The position numbers and the translations under genes were made by a program. The notes under the pieces are model-generated. The model saw only the letters and a list, made by a program, of their open reading frames with translations, was not told the origin of the DNA and searched no databases. A stretch of DNA of 64,000 nt from Takakia lepidozioides (taxonomy: Eukaryota; Streptophyta; Takakiopsida; Takakiales; Takakiaceae), in contig CM060731.1 in the NCBI GenBank assembly GCA_030704615.1, positions 8,558,001 to 8,622,000 of the forward strand, written 5' to 3'. Shown piece after piece: positions 36,252 to 49,300 of the stretch. Positions within the stretch are counted from its first letter, which is position 1, and every line of letters starts with the position of its first letter.

Positions 36252-37052
36252 ATTGATCTGATAGTGACAGGTTGGCCCTGCCAAGGGCATTCATCAGCTG
36301 GGCATGACAATGGATTGCGAGACTCGAGGACGGGTCTGTTTTGGGAGATGGTACGGATTTTGCGCCACTTGCAGCTTCATCAAGCTGTATCGCCAGTATA
36401 CATCTTGGAGAATGTGCCACTGATGGGCGATTCTCGGGCCAGGGTGATGGCCAGTGTGCATCAAGTCCGGTCGTGGTTTGGGTTAGCAGTGCTGCTGGAT
36501 GCAGCTGCAGTGGGATCACGGGCTCATCGTCCACGGCTATGGTGGATTAACTTGATGCCACCCGCACTGCTCAAGCGTGCATTTGATGGGGTGCAGCGGC
36601 CAACACACCTCATAGTGGACAACATTTTGGACACAGGGAGGCAGTCTCAACGTGTGAGACACGATGACCGTTCGCCTTTGGCAGTGGTCAACAGGGTGGG
36701 TCAACCACGAGCAGCATTACCTACACTGCTCAGCTTCCCAGGATCCCATGCTTTTCGGGATGGTGGACCTGGCCTCTTGTGGGATGCTCAGTTGCAACAG
36801 TTAGTGGAGCCTAATGCCGACGAGCGAGAACGGGCTATGGGATTTTCCACTGGGACCACGGCGGTGCCTTCTCTTTCTGAGGCATCACGTCGTCAGGTGT
36901 TGGGGCAAGCAATGGATCTCAATTGCTTGACCTGGATTATCAGCTTGGCTATGGCTGAGCAACGTAGAGTGCGGAGTGCACTTTCCTTGACGGTCTCTCT
37001 GCCTACCGCAGATAAGCCTCCCCTACTTGCCGATAACCACTCCAGGGCCTAA
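36252..37052 (+). pseudogene. C5 cytosine DNA methyltransferase, C-terminal two-thirds
   Basis: The open frame begins just after a TGA at 36234. Reading starts as DLIVTGWPCQGHSSAG, which contains motif IV; the catalytic Cys codon is 36279-36281. YILENVP (motif VI) and SRAHRPRLWW (motif VIII region) follow. A short target-recognition span leads to ERERAMGFSTGTT, then SRRQVLGQAMDLNCLTW (motif IX/X region), and the frame stops at 37052. Motifs I-III, which bind AdoMet, are absent in frame. A neighbouring frame just upstream, with AITRRGEAQLAPL, suggests a one-base shift near 36250. The order of motifs and compact size fit the methyltransferases found inside some eukaryotic retrotransposons better than host MET1, CMT or DRM, but no RT or integrase is nearby. 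It would be inactive without motif I. Confidence 0.75.
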
Positions 37053-37165
37053 ATCTGCATTGACCCCTGGATTGACACTTGGGCCAATCACAAATGTCAA
37101 TATGTAAAAGCTAGCTATTTCATAACTAGTTTCACACTAGTGGTGAAATAACTTGACAGCTGTCG

Positions 37166-37305
37166 TGCATATATATCGCTACACAACTACATCGCTGTCC
37201 AGAATCACACAACACATGTACACACCACACACTAGTATACCACTAATCCAACCACTAAGCTGCCACTGTGCTGCCCACTATGGCAGTCACTAGTCCACCA
37301 CAATC
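37166..37305 (+). repeat. Direct repeat, right copy
   Basis: This is the partner of 35931-36080. The similarity ends at about CCACCACAATC, and sequences beyond differ. The pair could be remnants of LTRs or a segment duplicated on insertion. About 300 unassigned bases follow to 37619. Confidence 0.8.
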
Positions 37306-37619
37306 GCCCCCCTAGCTGGTGCTTAGGTCCCTCTAAGTCCAGGTAGCCACAAGATGTGATAGTGACCATAGCCTCACTAAGTCCTCCACCACTATCCCTA
37401 CTACACCCAAACTCGATAGATAAAGAGGCCGGGTGCAATAGTTGCCCCATCGTTAGTCGCCGTCTTGCAACCTGTGAACTTGAGCCTGGGATCTCGTGTA
37501 TTGACTCCTATGAGCTTGGCCTCCCATGTCTTGTTAGCTGCATCTAGTCATGTCCACTGCCACTATCCCAAGCAATGTGGACACAACCAATCTCCATCAG
37601 GAACCTTCTCAAGAGTTGA

Positions 37620-37906
37620 GCATAAAAAATAGAAAATCTATATATCCTTCTATATACCTTTTATTTATACTTGGATAAATAAAGGGTAGATCATTTATCC
37701 TTATCCGATATTTAACCTTATCTTTTTGAATATATTGGTCTTTACTTTTTATCCGGAGGATAAATAAATCGGAAGTTTTTTATCTATCCTTACCCGTAGG
37801 ATAACATATAAATAATTTACCCTTATCCGGTTGATAAATAAACCTCTTATTTTTATTTATCCTTACCCGGAGGGTAAGCAAAAACCTATTTACCCGCACA
37901 ACACTG
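37620..37906. repeat. GGATAA/GGGTAAAT subterminal block ending in a hAT-like terminal motif
   Basis: There are repeated ATAAATAA, ATTTACCCTTATCC and related motifs in both orientations. The block ends with CCCGCACAACACTG at 37893-37906. CAACACTG is the complement of CAGTGTTG, which opens the hAT ends at 51945 and 57606. It is likely the right end of a decayed hAT-type element related to the 22.9-kb block. Confidence 0.5.
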
Positions 37907-39023
37907 GTTTGAACCAACGACCCCATGGGATTGGCACAAATCCTAACCATTGACATCTACGCCATAATCATTGTGATGTGGTTTGATAAGAATTTGTAAT
38001 GGATGAAACTGAAAATTTGTTGGGTTTTCATTTTGAAATGGGGGGGGAAAAAAAAAAAATGCTTGAGCAACCCATCGAGTCGATGAGTTCAAAACACTTA
38101 TTTTATATTGAAGGATGAGATTTATATGGATGGACATAAGTCACAAAAATTATAATAAGATAAGTTAAGAATAAGGTTGGTCAAGACAATGTCTCAAACT
38201 AGCTTGCCTCATTGCAATTATCTCAAATGATCTTTTGCAAATTAAAGTCTTAGAGAAACATCGCTCTACCAAATGTTTGGGTCTTACTGCTTCAACAATG
38301 AAGATAGAACTCACAATGGACGGTGATATATGTAACCTTCAAGCTCTTCGCTCATTTCTAGTCCTAGAAAAAACCTAAATATTTCCACCGAGAGTATAAA
38401 ATGAAATTGATAGTCACAACTGTTTAAAGCTCTAATGAATTCAAACTAAAGAAAATCATCGTGGCTAACATGTTGCTTACTATTTTTTCAAAATCTTGGT
38501 GACATATTTTTATGCACAAACAATTATTTTCTAGTACAAAAAAAGACTCATAGATCAGTCATAAAGATCTCATTTGGAAGAAGAAAAAATGTGTATTGTA
38601 GTATTAAATAATAGCATATTGTCATTATGAATCAACCATGTCATAACCAATTTCGGCAATACAATTTAACATTCATAATTTTCTTTAAATAGAGTGAGGA
38701 AAAAATGGAAGATGCCTCAAGCGTATTGTCCATGAAATTTGAAAAGACACTGGACTCATTTCCAATGATTACATGTGCATGCATAGAAAACTATAAAAGA
38801 AAGAGGCTCGTGAGCTATTAGATGGCTCATTTCTACATTGGAAGCAAACCCTCATAATTCCCACCAGAATGCTCTCTGATGGAGAAATTTCATATCTATG
38901 TCCAAGAGCCGTAATCCAATATAAGAGGTAAATTTGAAGAAGGCAGTAAAGTTGGTGGATCGAATAAATATAAGTTTGGCGAGTGAGGAAAGACTGTGAA
39001 GAGGTCTCAATTTTGTAGGAGAT
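37907..39023. other. Intergenic region before the MyTH4-FERM gene
   Basis: At 37905-37965 the minus strand has a tRNA-like arrangement (AATGGTTAGGATTTG then GTTGGTTCAAACC), probably a SINE head. A 38-codon plus-strand frame beginning MEDASSVLSMKFEKTLDSF near 38705 could be an upstream exon. Nothing else is supported. Confidence 0.35.
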
Positions 39024-42000
39024 ATGGACAATCCAGACTCACATCGAATCCGTACTATTCCATCATTGTCACAAAAAGATGGAATTCAAAATCAATATAA
39101 TGAAAGTAGTACGTCGGAATGGAGAAATGATGGAAGATCGTCTCAAAGTGTCAGAGAAGAATTAGAAGACCACCATGGCTCTACATATGGGGGAGAAGAA
39201 CAAATGAGTACTTCAGATTCTGAAATTAAAATTGTGGATAAACCAAGTTCGCAAAGAATCTCTACAGAAGGCAACATTCGGTACATGAGCATGAAAAACC
39301 ATCTTTTTGTTCTCTAATTCAAAATACCAATATGACAACTACATATCATTTTTTATTATTTCCATTGATGAGTGAAATTACACTATGTGAAGTGAAGTAT
39401 AACATTATAAGTCAAAGAATTTGATAGATATAATGTCAATAAATTAAACAGATATCAAATCAAGAAAATTACTGCAATATAAATACTTGATGGTAATCCA
39501 AGGTCATTCATTCATCTTGTGTATTTTTCTTTAAGAAAATAAAGAAATGAACAAAAGCCCTGAAACTCAAATTAAGGCTGGGAAAAAATAACCTCGGGAA
39601 AGTACAAAGGGGATTTGGGTTGCTTGAAGATGTTTTTTTTTTTTTTTAATTGTTATGTATTCAGATGTCAAACGAAGACAAATTTCTTACTTATTTTCAC
39701 AGTTCAACATTTGGATGTATATGTGTTGCAGCCTAAAAATGAAAGAAAATTCATATAGCATGTCTAGCAAAACATCCTATGCACGTTTTGCAAAGGCCAA
39801 ATTTGCGGTTGGAGCACATTGGAACAAAAAGGAATCCATAGAGAAGCTTATGGAATTCTCATCGGTAAATGTTTGAGAATTTGATGGACAAAATTAGTCA
39901 ACTTATCATCGTGGTAACGTAAGATCAGGAATTAATATATCAAAACACCGTTATTTATTATGAAACAACAAATCATCATTCTATTTTTTTTAAATTGTTA
40001 TTACGTGACAATCAAACAGTCTAAAATTAACTATTGTTTGAAGGAGCCAATCAAAGTTGGATTATTGAAGAGTGTAGGAGCGAAACCTATCGCTGCAATC
40101 GTATTTGCACGTAAATTTCAGCCATTGTCTATCACATACTTTTTTCTACACATGTGATTGTAATACAATAGAAATAGTGAATAAATTAATTATGTTCATT
40201 TCACATTGCCGGAATATTATTCAACCACAATGCTATCGTGTTTTAATGTAGGCTTCTGTAAATAGACCACATTCCAAAAGTAATAAAATGTAGGCATCAT
40301 TATAATTTTTCTCTCATAAAAAACCGCATTGAACACTTCTTAAATATTTTAAATTTGTGAGTAGCTTATGTGTAGCAAATTAACTAGGTACCATTGGATT
40401 TATTTTAAGAGACAGTGGCTAGTTTTAATGAATGTCAACTATCTGTCATATTTTGATACTTCTATTAGAGTTAAGTGGATCAAATTTAGAATTGATGCTA
40501 CTTTTAGAACCAAATGGTTGATAATTAGGATTGTCACTAACTCATGAGTCGTGTAAGTGATACTAATTTTACGTTACATATTGTGGATATTAGTTGTGGA
40601 TAGATCAAGAAGCAATGAATGCAAATAAAGTTACTTCCAGTGCCTCTGTCCCTGTTTCATTAAAAATATTTGAAAATAAAATAAAAATAAAACATTAGTC
40701 ATGTAATCTATTCAATTTGTTCAGCACCAAATTGTAAGAAAGACAGTTCAGTCCAAGGTCATGAATACAAATTTCAAAGTCTCTATGACATAAAGAGAGA
40801 GTCCCGGTGGATGAAACAGATGTGATGGCATACATGGGAACCATAGCTGGTTGTGGCAACAGACTGCACCACGCTTATCAAGTATTGTCAGCAGGAATCC
40901 GTCACTTGGACCTCCGCGATGAAATATACTGTCAATTATGCAAACAGACTTTCAACAACCCTGATAGGTACTTCGACGTGAAGCTTTATTATCCAATTGA
41001 TTTTATTTTATTTTATTTTTATTTTTTAAGAGGAAGGGGAGGTAGCCCTTCGAGCTTTATTGACGATTATTGTTGGGAAAAAAATTAAAACCCACATTTG
41101 CCCGAAGGCTGCCATAAGGCATAGCACACGGATGCCGTGTTGGTGATCCATGAGAGCAATGCACACTCACATGAAGTGACATGTCTAACAGTAGCTATAG
41201 AACTAGGGCAAAGAGCCTATTCTATCATGTGAGTAGAAATGACTTACAAGCATTGATCCCATGACACAGTGTATGCCTAAGGGCTAGTGTATGCTTAAAG
41301 ACTGAGTGAAAGTGTTTGCAAAAGGCACGGAGCACTGGCAGGTGTTGACGAGATAACTGCCAATCTATCTATCAAAGTCTAGGCGAGAATTGAATTCATT
41401 TTCAGTCCGAGTTTCATAAGGACGTAATTTTATAAATATCAGCTACATTTAAATGTTGATAGTCTACAAAGAGAAGTTGCTTAAATAAATGGGCTCTAGA
41501 TGAATCATAGACTGTCATCAAATAAAATAGTGTTAACAGTTTGCTCTTAATTCAATCCATTATTTTTGACATGTTTGACTAGTTATCGATGATGTTGACA
41601 TAGACAAGTTATCAAATAACCATACAAATAAAAGCATGGACTATACTTCTTATTGAAAAAAATTAAAGGATGTAAAACAATATTACTAAACTAATATGTA
41701 AATCTAATTGAAAAAATATTTGATTACTATGCAGAGTTTGAGGAAAACTTGTGTGGCTGCAATTCAGGGAGAGCAATGCGAAGGGATGGCAACTCATGAA
41801 GCTATGTTGTAGCAGCTTCTCTGCAAGAGATTTCTTGACTACTTTGAATTCTCACTTACAACAGGTTGTCTTTGAATCCAACAAGCTAAACCTTGCATGG
41901 ACCATACTATGAAAGAAGTCAAAACAAACTTGCACATGGATGAATGATACATAAGTTGAACTAATACGTTGACTTAACCCTCAATGGTCAACATAATCTT

Positions 42001-45000
42001 GACATATGATATTTTAAATATGACAAGAGAAAGTTAGATAACATTTGAAAGAATGTTCACCTTGTTGCAAACATGAAAAACTGTGAGATTTTTTGAAATG
42101 AGAAAATCATGGTCAGGTAGGGAGTGGAGAATTGAAGGGTTTCAAGGGGGAAACAAGTGCATTGGCTTGTTCATCGAGATTGCATCGCGTATTGAAAATT
42201 GGATCACGCTATTTCCTGCCTTCTCTCGATGAGATCCAAGCCATCGAGGTCTGTTCATTGTTTATTTTGCACCACCTACATTTTTTCTAGTTTAATATGT
42301 CATTATATAATATTTACTGATTAATCAATAATGTGGAAAAAAAAGTAGTGCTAATATTGCTAGAAATTCTTGATGTTTGTTACTATATCAGTTTGAGAAT
42401 TAAAGTGGTATAATGTAACACAGACATTCAGTTTTGCTTTTGAAACCCTTCAGTTTGCTATTGAAATGGGGATTTTGTATTTGGACGTGGATTCAAGAAT
42501 CTGCGCAAAAATATTCTTATTGTTCCAGTTTGTTGTGCATCTCATAGAATGAAACGTTGATACCAGCACAGATTTTTTTACCTGACGGCAATCACCAGGT
42601 CAAACGTTCAACAAAATTATATAAATAGGTGTAATTTATATAGAGAATTTTCACCACAACATTATAAAGACCCATATGAGTACGAAAACACAAATATTTA
42701 TTTCATTTTCTAATGTATTAAATGTAGAACGTTTAAAAAAAAAATTGATTACGTAATCTTCCATATTTTTTTGAAATTATAGAAAATATCGATACATTTA
42801 GATATCTAAGAGATGAACTTGAAATCTATGGACAATATCCTATCTAGATTAAAGTTGACCACAGTACAAAAATTGTGCATTTGCGATTCCCGACATAAGT
42901 TGGATCAGTTTTGATTAAAAAATTACATTATGTTTAATATAATATTTTGAAGTTTAATCTACGTGGAAAAAATAGACTTGATTTTGGGTGACTGATACAA
43001 TTATTTGTTTATGCTTAGTGATGGACCTTCCGCTCTAGCTTTTACAACTGATCAGATAGTGATAGGTGAAATTTTGCTATTAGAAGTTTTTGTTGGTATG
43101 GTGTATAAATTGATATGGAAAAGTGAGCAAGACAAAATACAAAAATATTTAATACTATAAATTAAGTTGTATTGGTAAAATACCAATAGTTCACAAATTT
43201 TACAATTAATAATTTAATTTTTGTGCACAAAGGTGTTGTCTTTGCACACCATGACCACCACGGAAGATGTAGCAACTCATATGGCACTACGACTTCATTT
43301 GCCGAATCCCAACCACTTCGGTGTCTTTCACACTATCGATGGAGGTAAAAATTTGTATGTACACATATTACTGGTCAAGTAAAATATATCAATGACATCT
43401 TATATCATTGTATTCTAGAATTATCAAACATGCACAAACAGACCGGTTGCTAGGGTACAAGATTGTATTATGAGGTGGTAATGTGTTCAAAGTCATGAAG
43501 TATATGTAAGTTAGATCTCATTCATTATAGCCAAACCAACTATAAGAGGGGTCATTGGGCCAACCAAATATCCAATATACGGGTACCTAATAAATAAAAT
43601 GTGAAGAGGGTGCCGATGCTGTAAATTATGTTGTCACTCGACCCCACAAGACTTCCGATGGGAGAGTGAACACTTTTATAACATCTAACATGTAGTTTGA
43701 ACCCACAACCATTGGTGAGGTGACTTGTGCCTTACCCTTGGGCTAAATATTTGGTTGATACCTTAAATTCGAATCCTTAGGATAGATTTTGGCATTTGTA
43801 CTATTGTCATGCTTATGATTGTTATATCCACCTTCCGAATGGAAGATGTGCCATAATAGCTTCACTTATGATGGAGTGGACAAAACCATGTAATTTTTGT
43901 GGTACTTATTTTGACGTGAATTATATGTTTTACAATAATCAATGAGAGTCTGAGTTTCTCAATCGAGATAAATTTAACTTTTCATTAAAACTATCAGATT
44001 TTTGAGCAAATAATACTAATGATCAATATGCTACGAAATAATAAATGTCAATCACAATCTCATAGCGATTTGTATATCTCTTACAAGAGATATAGATCTA
44101 ATATTAAAAGATTGTATGGTTAATTATGAAGCTCAATAATGGGTTCATAAGACTACCCCCTTTCGTTTGGAGGGTTAACACATTCTAATGGCCATAAACG
44201 GGGCAAGGGGGTTACCCATATCTCTCGCAAGGACTCGAAAGTCCACACATACCTGCACATTAAGTGATCGGTTAATCCGATAGTTGGGTTGGCTCTAATG
44301 GGTGACGTCCAACATACAATTATATGTGATTTGGAACCCATGACCACTTGTAAGGCGGCCTTGTGTTCTAACCATAGGGCCATCCGTTGGATGCTTGCAT
44401 AGTATATACATAGATATTGCAAAAGAGAGCGATGTCTCAAAGGACACATAAACAGAAAGAGAGAGTTGCACACTCTTGGAGCTAAGATAAGTACTAATGT
44501 TCAAACGAAACTCTATGATTGGTTTGATTAAACAACATCATCTATTTGATCGATTGTGTGTGGCACAGTTGATAAGCTTCTTGCAAAACATGCTTTTCTA
44601 ATTGATATCCAAGCTGGTTGGAATCCATTGTTGGCAATTCAAAAAGTTAAAGATTGGCGTTTAATATCGAAGTTCAATTTCCTTTGCAGAAAGAAACCTC
44701 CGCCGGATGAGGTAATTATTTGGATACTTTCAAATTATAATTCAAACTCATCTTAAATAAGAGAGTCAAAATCAACATTGTATTGTTTGTAAATTGGTTA
44801 TGATCAATGATCAATTCCCTGGTTCCATTTTGTGTATACTTCATTTTTTAGTTGGCTAGTGTTGAATTTGGAACCTAAAATAGTCTAAAAGACAAAACCG
44901 TAACAATAAGCTACAAGCTTGTAGCAAATTGCGTCTTCATGAATAGAATTACGGTGATATTTTATTGTCTATAATGGCTCATGACGTCCATTGGTCGGAC

Positions 45001-46283
45001 AATTACGTAAATTAAAACGTTGGCCGGTTCTCTTGGCCACACATCTGCTAGGAGGGCGACTACGAAACATAACTCTTGGTTTGGTCTTATACCAAACGAC
45101 CATATATACCCATCTGGTTTATATATGTATAACTAACCAGTGGACATTGTGTATGTGATATTGTTTAGTGAGTATTCGACCTTTGTTTCATCTCTAGTAG
45201 TATTGATGGGAAAACAGTACATTATAATGATGGTTAACAGTCATTTGGGGTGAAGTGACATCATAAGTTGCATATGCTTTAGCAAGAATCTTCATCCCCT
45301 TTATGATGGAAAGACAACCCTTTAGTTGATGTACATGCATGAATAATCGGGTCTAAATATTTATAGTGAATTTTTTTTGTTATAGTGTGCACGTGTAAAA
45401 TTATAAAACTCTTATGTATATCTTATCCCCAAAATGACTTCAATATTAGCTATGTATATATATGTATATATATAATCACCTCATGTATGATTAATGCACT
45501 TATAGTAAATTGCTGTCGCTTCTTTGAATTTGTGATCAGTTAGGTATCGTTGATGAGGCTTCGAGTAACCCCTTTGCGCATCAGTATGAAAAAGGTCGTC
45601 TTATCATCAAAAGAAAATTATTTCTCGATGGTCCTACTTCTACTAGCCAATCACATAAAGATGCAGCATTGACGTTTGATTACTCTCAGGTATACTCTGA
45701 TGTATCTAACACTAATATAATGAAAATTGGGATTATTTTTTATTAGGATTCTTGGTTAGAGGCAAATAAGAGATTATTAAAGAATTGAAAAATAATCAAT
45801 AAGAAATTAGAAATTTGTAGAATTGATATGAAGAGGGTTCAGAATATCTTAGTAGTGGCTTCACACAAAAATGTTAGCATCATCCAGTGGTTAGGGCACC
45901 CGGCACAAGACCGCCACCTTACGAGCGATCATGGGTTCAAACCATATAAGTGTATGTTAGATGTTACCTGTTATACATCCAGCCAACCCACCTGTAAATC
46001 GGGATGTTTTTGGATACCGTTTAATTTATGTGTGGGAACGTGGGAACCTAAGAACTTTCGAGCTTGAGTTCATGGATGGTTTGGCAACCACGTTGCATAG
46101 GATATTGCCATTAGAACGTGTTCACTTCCAACATTTTAAAAGCAACGCATTAGGATTGTAGCTAAGTGGTTTGACCATTTTGTTCGTCTTGTACGTTAGG
46201 TATGGGGTTCTTGTGTCATATAACTTAGAAAATAGATTCTTTTTCCCTCAAGAAAAAAATTTAGCTATTGTTTAAGTTTTTGT

Positions 46284-46320
<37 letters not shown>

Positions 46321-49300
46321 TTGTTCATTATAATATTATTTAATTAGTATGTTTCAAAATCAAGATTGGAGTCTAAATAGGTGTGGTAGGTTTGGAATGA
46401 TGTCTGCTCACGGCTTATGCTAATGGAATGAATATATATAAATTAAAGAGTTGGGAGTTTTATTAATGATTATTGAAGGGAAAAAAAATAGAACCCTTAC
46501 ATGCCCGAAGGCTACCATGAGGCAAATACTTTGTCAATCTCTCTTCAGTGTAAACTAGGGTAGCTTGTGCCGTTGGCCCAAGTGTCTAAGGTCATGTAAG
46601 CCCAAGTGCAATCTCCTATGCGTCCCCTAAAGCTCCAACTATGTCATATATATATGTGCGGGGAAATATTCAAATTTTATGAGTCTAACATGATGAAGTA
46701 ATTACTTAAATAACTCAATTGACGTAATCTACCTATGTTCTATTCGACCATAAACATAAAATATCCTAAATGAGTATTGATCTCAAATGATGTAAATTTG
46801 CAGGCAGTATATGAAATCATGTCAGGGTCTTATACAATCACAGAGATGGATGCACTAATGTTGGGAGCATTGCGCTTGCGCGTTGACCTTGGAACCAATG
46901 AAGGGATTATCCCTCAGAAAATTACAACGTACTGAAATTTCTTTAATAGTCACAACATTTAACATTGATCATTTAGTATATTTAATCTTGCTTGAATGTG
47001 GATATATACACACCCGTAGTTGTAATTAACATCACAAAAGTCTACAAATCTTGTATCCAGCTTGACTAACAATACATAGGCAAATGTACTATTATTGTCC
47101 CAGTAATGAAATACATCCAAATGTCCACTATGGGTACCGGCTAAGGAGTTCCAAGTCCTTTAGTGGAGGGTTGGGCAACCTTGTTGTCTCAATTATGATC
47201 ATTTAGAAGGTGTCCACCAGCTTGAATGTCCACATGAGGAATGTGAGTGTCCACCTTTCCAAAGGAAGTAGCCCTTCGTTGTGAAGTGACACCATAAGTT
47301 ATGCTTGCTTCGGCAAAAGTTTTCTTCCTTCCAAATATTCAGCCTAGCTAGCTTGCCACATTTCTCTTTGTTTTGAGTCTTCAAATTTGTAAGTACCATG
47401 ACCCTTGAAAATTGCATTTTTAAAGAAACTTCCTATTTCAAAAACAAATCAAGGAGTTTCGTTGGTTTACCTCTTAATCAACACATGGATTCTCTAATCT
47501 TGAAAATCAAAATATCATAGTCTAAAACATTGTAAATGAGGGATGCAGTTTAAAATTTGTCAAAGATGACATTTTTTTTTTATATACATCGTCATCTCAA
47601 ACCTTGTCCATTTTTATCTCAAACACTTTTACTAGTACTCCTAAATGATTTTCCTTACAACTAACCATTGGCAGTTGCTTTTGGTTTGGGAGCAGAAAAT
47701 TAGATATTCTTAAATATGGACCGAAAGAGTATGTGAGAGGAAACGAGGATGCTTGGAGAAATGAACTTTCTAAAATTATTGCAACTCTTCCAATACAACC
47801 CAATGTGATGATTTGTAAGAGTGACTACGTGGATTTCTTGAAGAGTCGATGCCCTCTTTATCAATCTTCTTGGTTCTATGTGAAGGTGCTGGATGTAGAA
47901 CCACATTTACTCTCCAATTTCAATTTATCTATAAAACAATTGTTCTTCATAACTATCAATATTTTATTCATTAGGGATATTTTATTTATTTTTCTCTCAA
48001 GAATAATAATTTACAAACCTGTCCAATAATCAAACATTTTAATTGTTTGCAGCAGAAACTAGATCTGCAACTACCAGCCGACATGTTTGTCGCTGTTAAT
48101 GGAACAGGTGTCCATTTTGCTACTTTGAAAACAAAGGTGGGAGGAACTCACATGGTACTATTGCAATGACCATATATATAATCAGTAAAAAAATTCATAT
48201 CCATTCAAAGAAGATGGAGATTAAACAACATATCGCAAGTACATATGTGCCTTGCTTAACACAAATCAGAGAATTACTAGCTTAGAACGTGCACTTAACT
48301 CTCCATTATGCTCATCGGGTTGAACAAATTTTGTAATTGCTAGGGCGTAACAATTCTCGTAAAGCACTGCCAAAAAACTTTCTTTGTGTTTATGGTGCTA
48401 TTAAAAAGCAGAATTCATCCCGGTGCATTCCACCTGGCGGAATGCACCCCATCAGCTCATTCCAGTCCATTCAAAATGCAGAATGCACTGGACATTTTTT
48501 TTTAAACAAAAATTGTGGTAGTGCTTTACGCAAGGTAATGCCCTGGTGTCGGGCATTCCCGGATTTGCGGGCCTTCCCCTGGGGGCCTATACGTATAAAC
48601 ATGGATCCTCGGGGTTAGCAAAGAATTCCTGTTGGTTGTAGGCAGTCTGGATAGTTCCAATTCCCTTGGTTGTTTCCCGACTCATGACTGAGATGCTAAA
48701 TATAGGCTTTGGTTGGTAGATATTACATATGTTTTATACCCGTCGGGTCACATTATGTCAAAATTTCGTAAAATTTTGGTTAAAAATAAACGTAGGTTAT
48801 GGATGATACCAACATATCAAATTGCTAGCTAGCATCCGAGTGTGCATCTGATTATTAACCGTCCGTTCTGGGTACTATTGACATATCAAATAGGTGATTG
48901 GTCCATGTTATACGCATTCCGTTTATTTTGGGCAGACCATGGCCGAATATTACATTGGATACTGATTTTATTTATTTCTCCAATCAGATTCAATATGCCC
49001 ATCGGTTATTATTAATTCATTTTGGAAAACCGATGGGTCATTTTTTTAATACTGGTTGAGACCCGACCTATTAAAACCATGTCCAATATCCGCCCAACAT
49101 TGGTTATTATTTATTATGTATACGTTTATAGGTGTCAGTGGAGGTTCCACAAATAGCCCATTTGGTTTCGATTAACACACTCACATGCACCCTCAGTTTG
49201 AGTGGGCAATTATGGTTAATTGCGGCCCTCTCTATGTGACCCCTTGGGTTTGTAGCGAGTCCCAAAACTCCCCTACATTTCCCACCGCGATCTGCTAGAG

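Noticed and set aside
36139-36534. 131-codon minus-strand ORF
   Set aside because: It is antisense to the methyltransferase frame, which carries clear catalytic motifs.
44153-44504. Minus-strand ORFs of about 70-106 codons
   Set aside because: They translate a tRNA-derived SINE.
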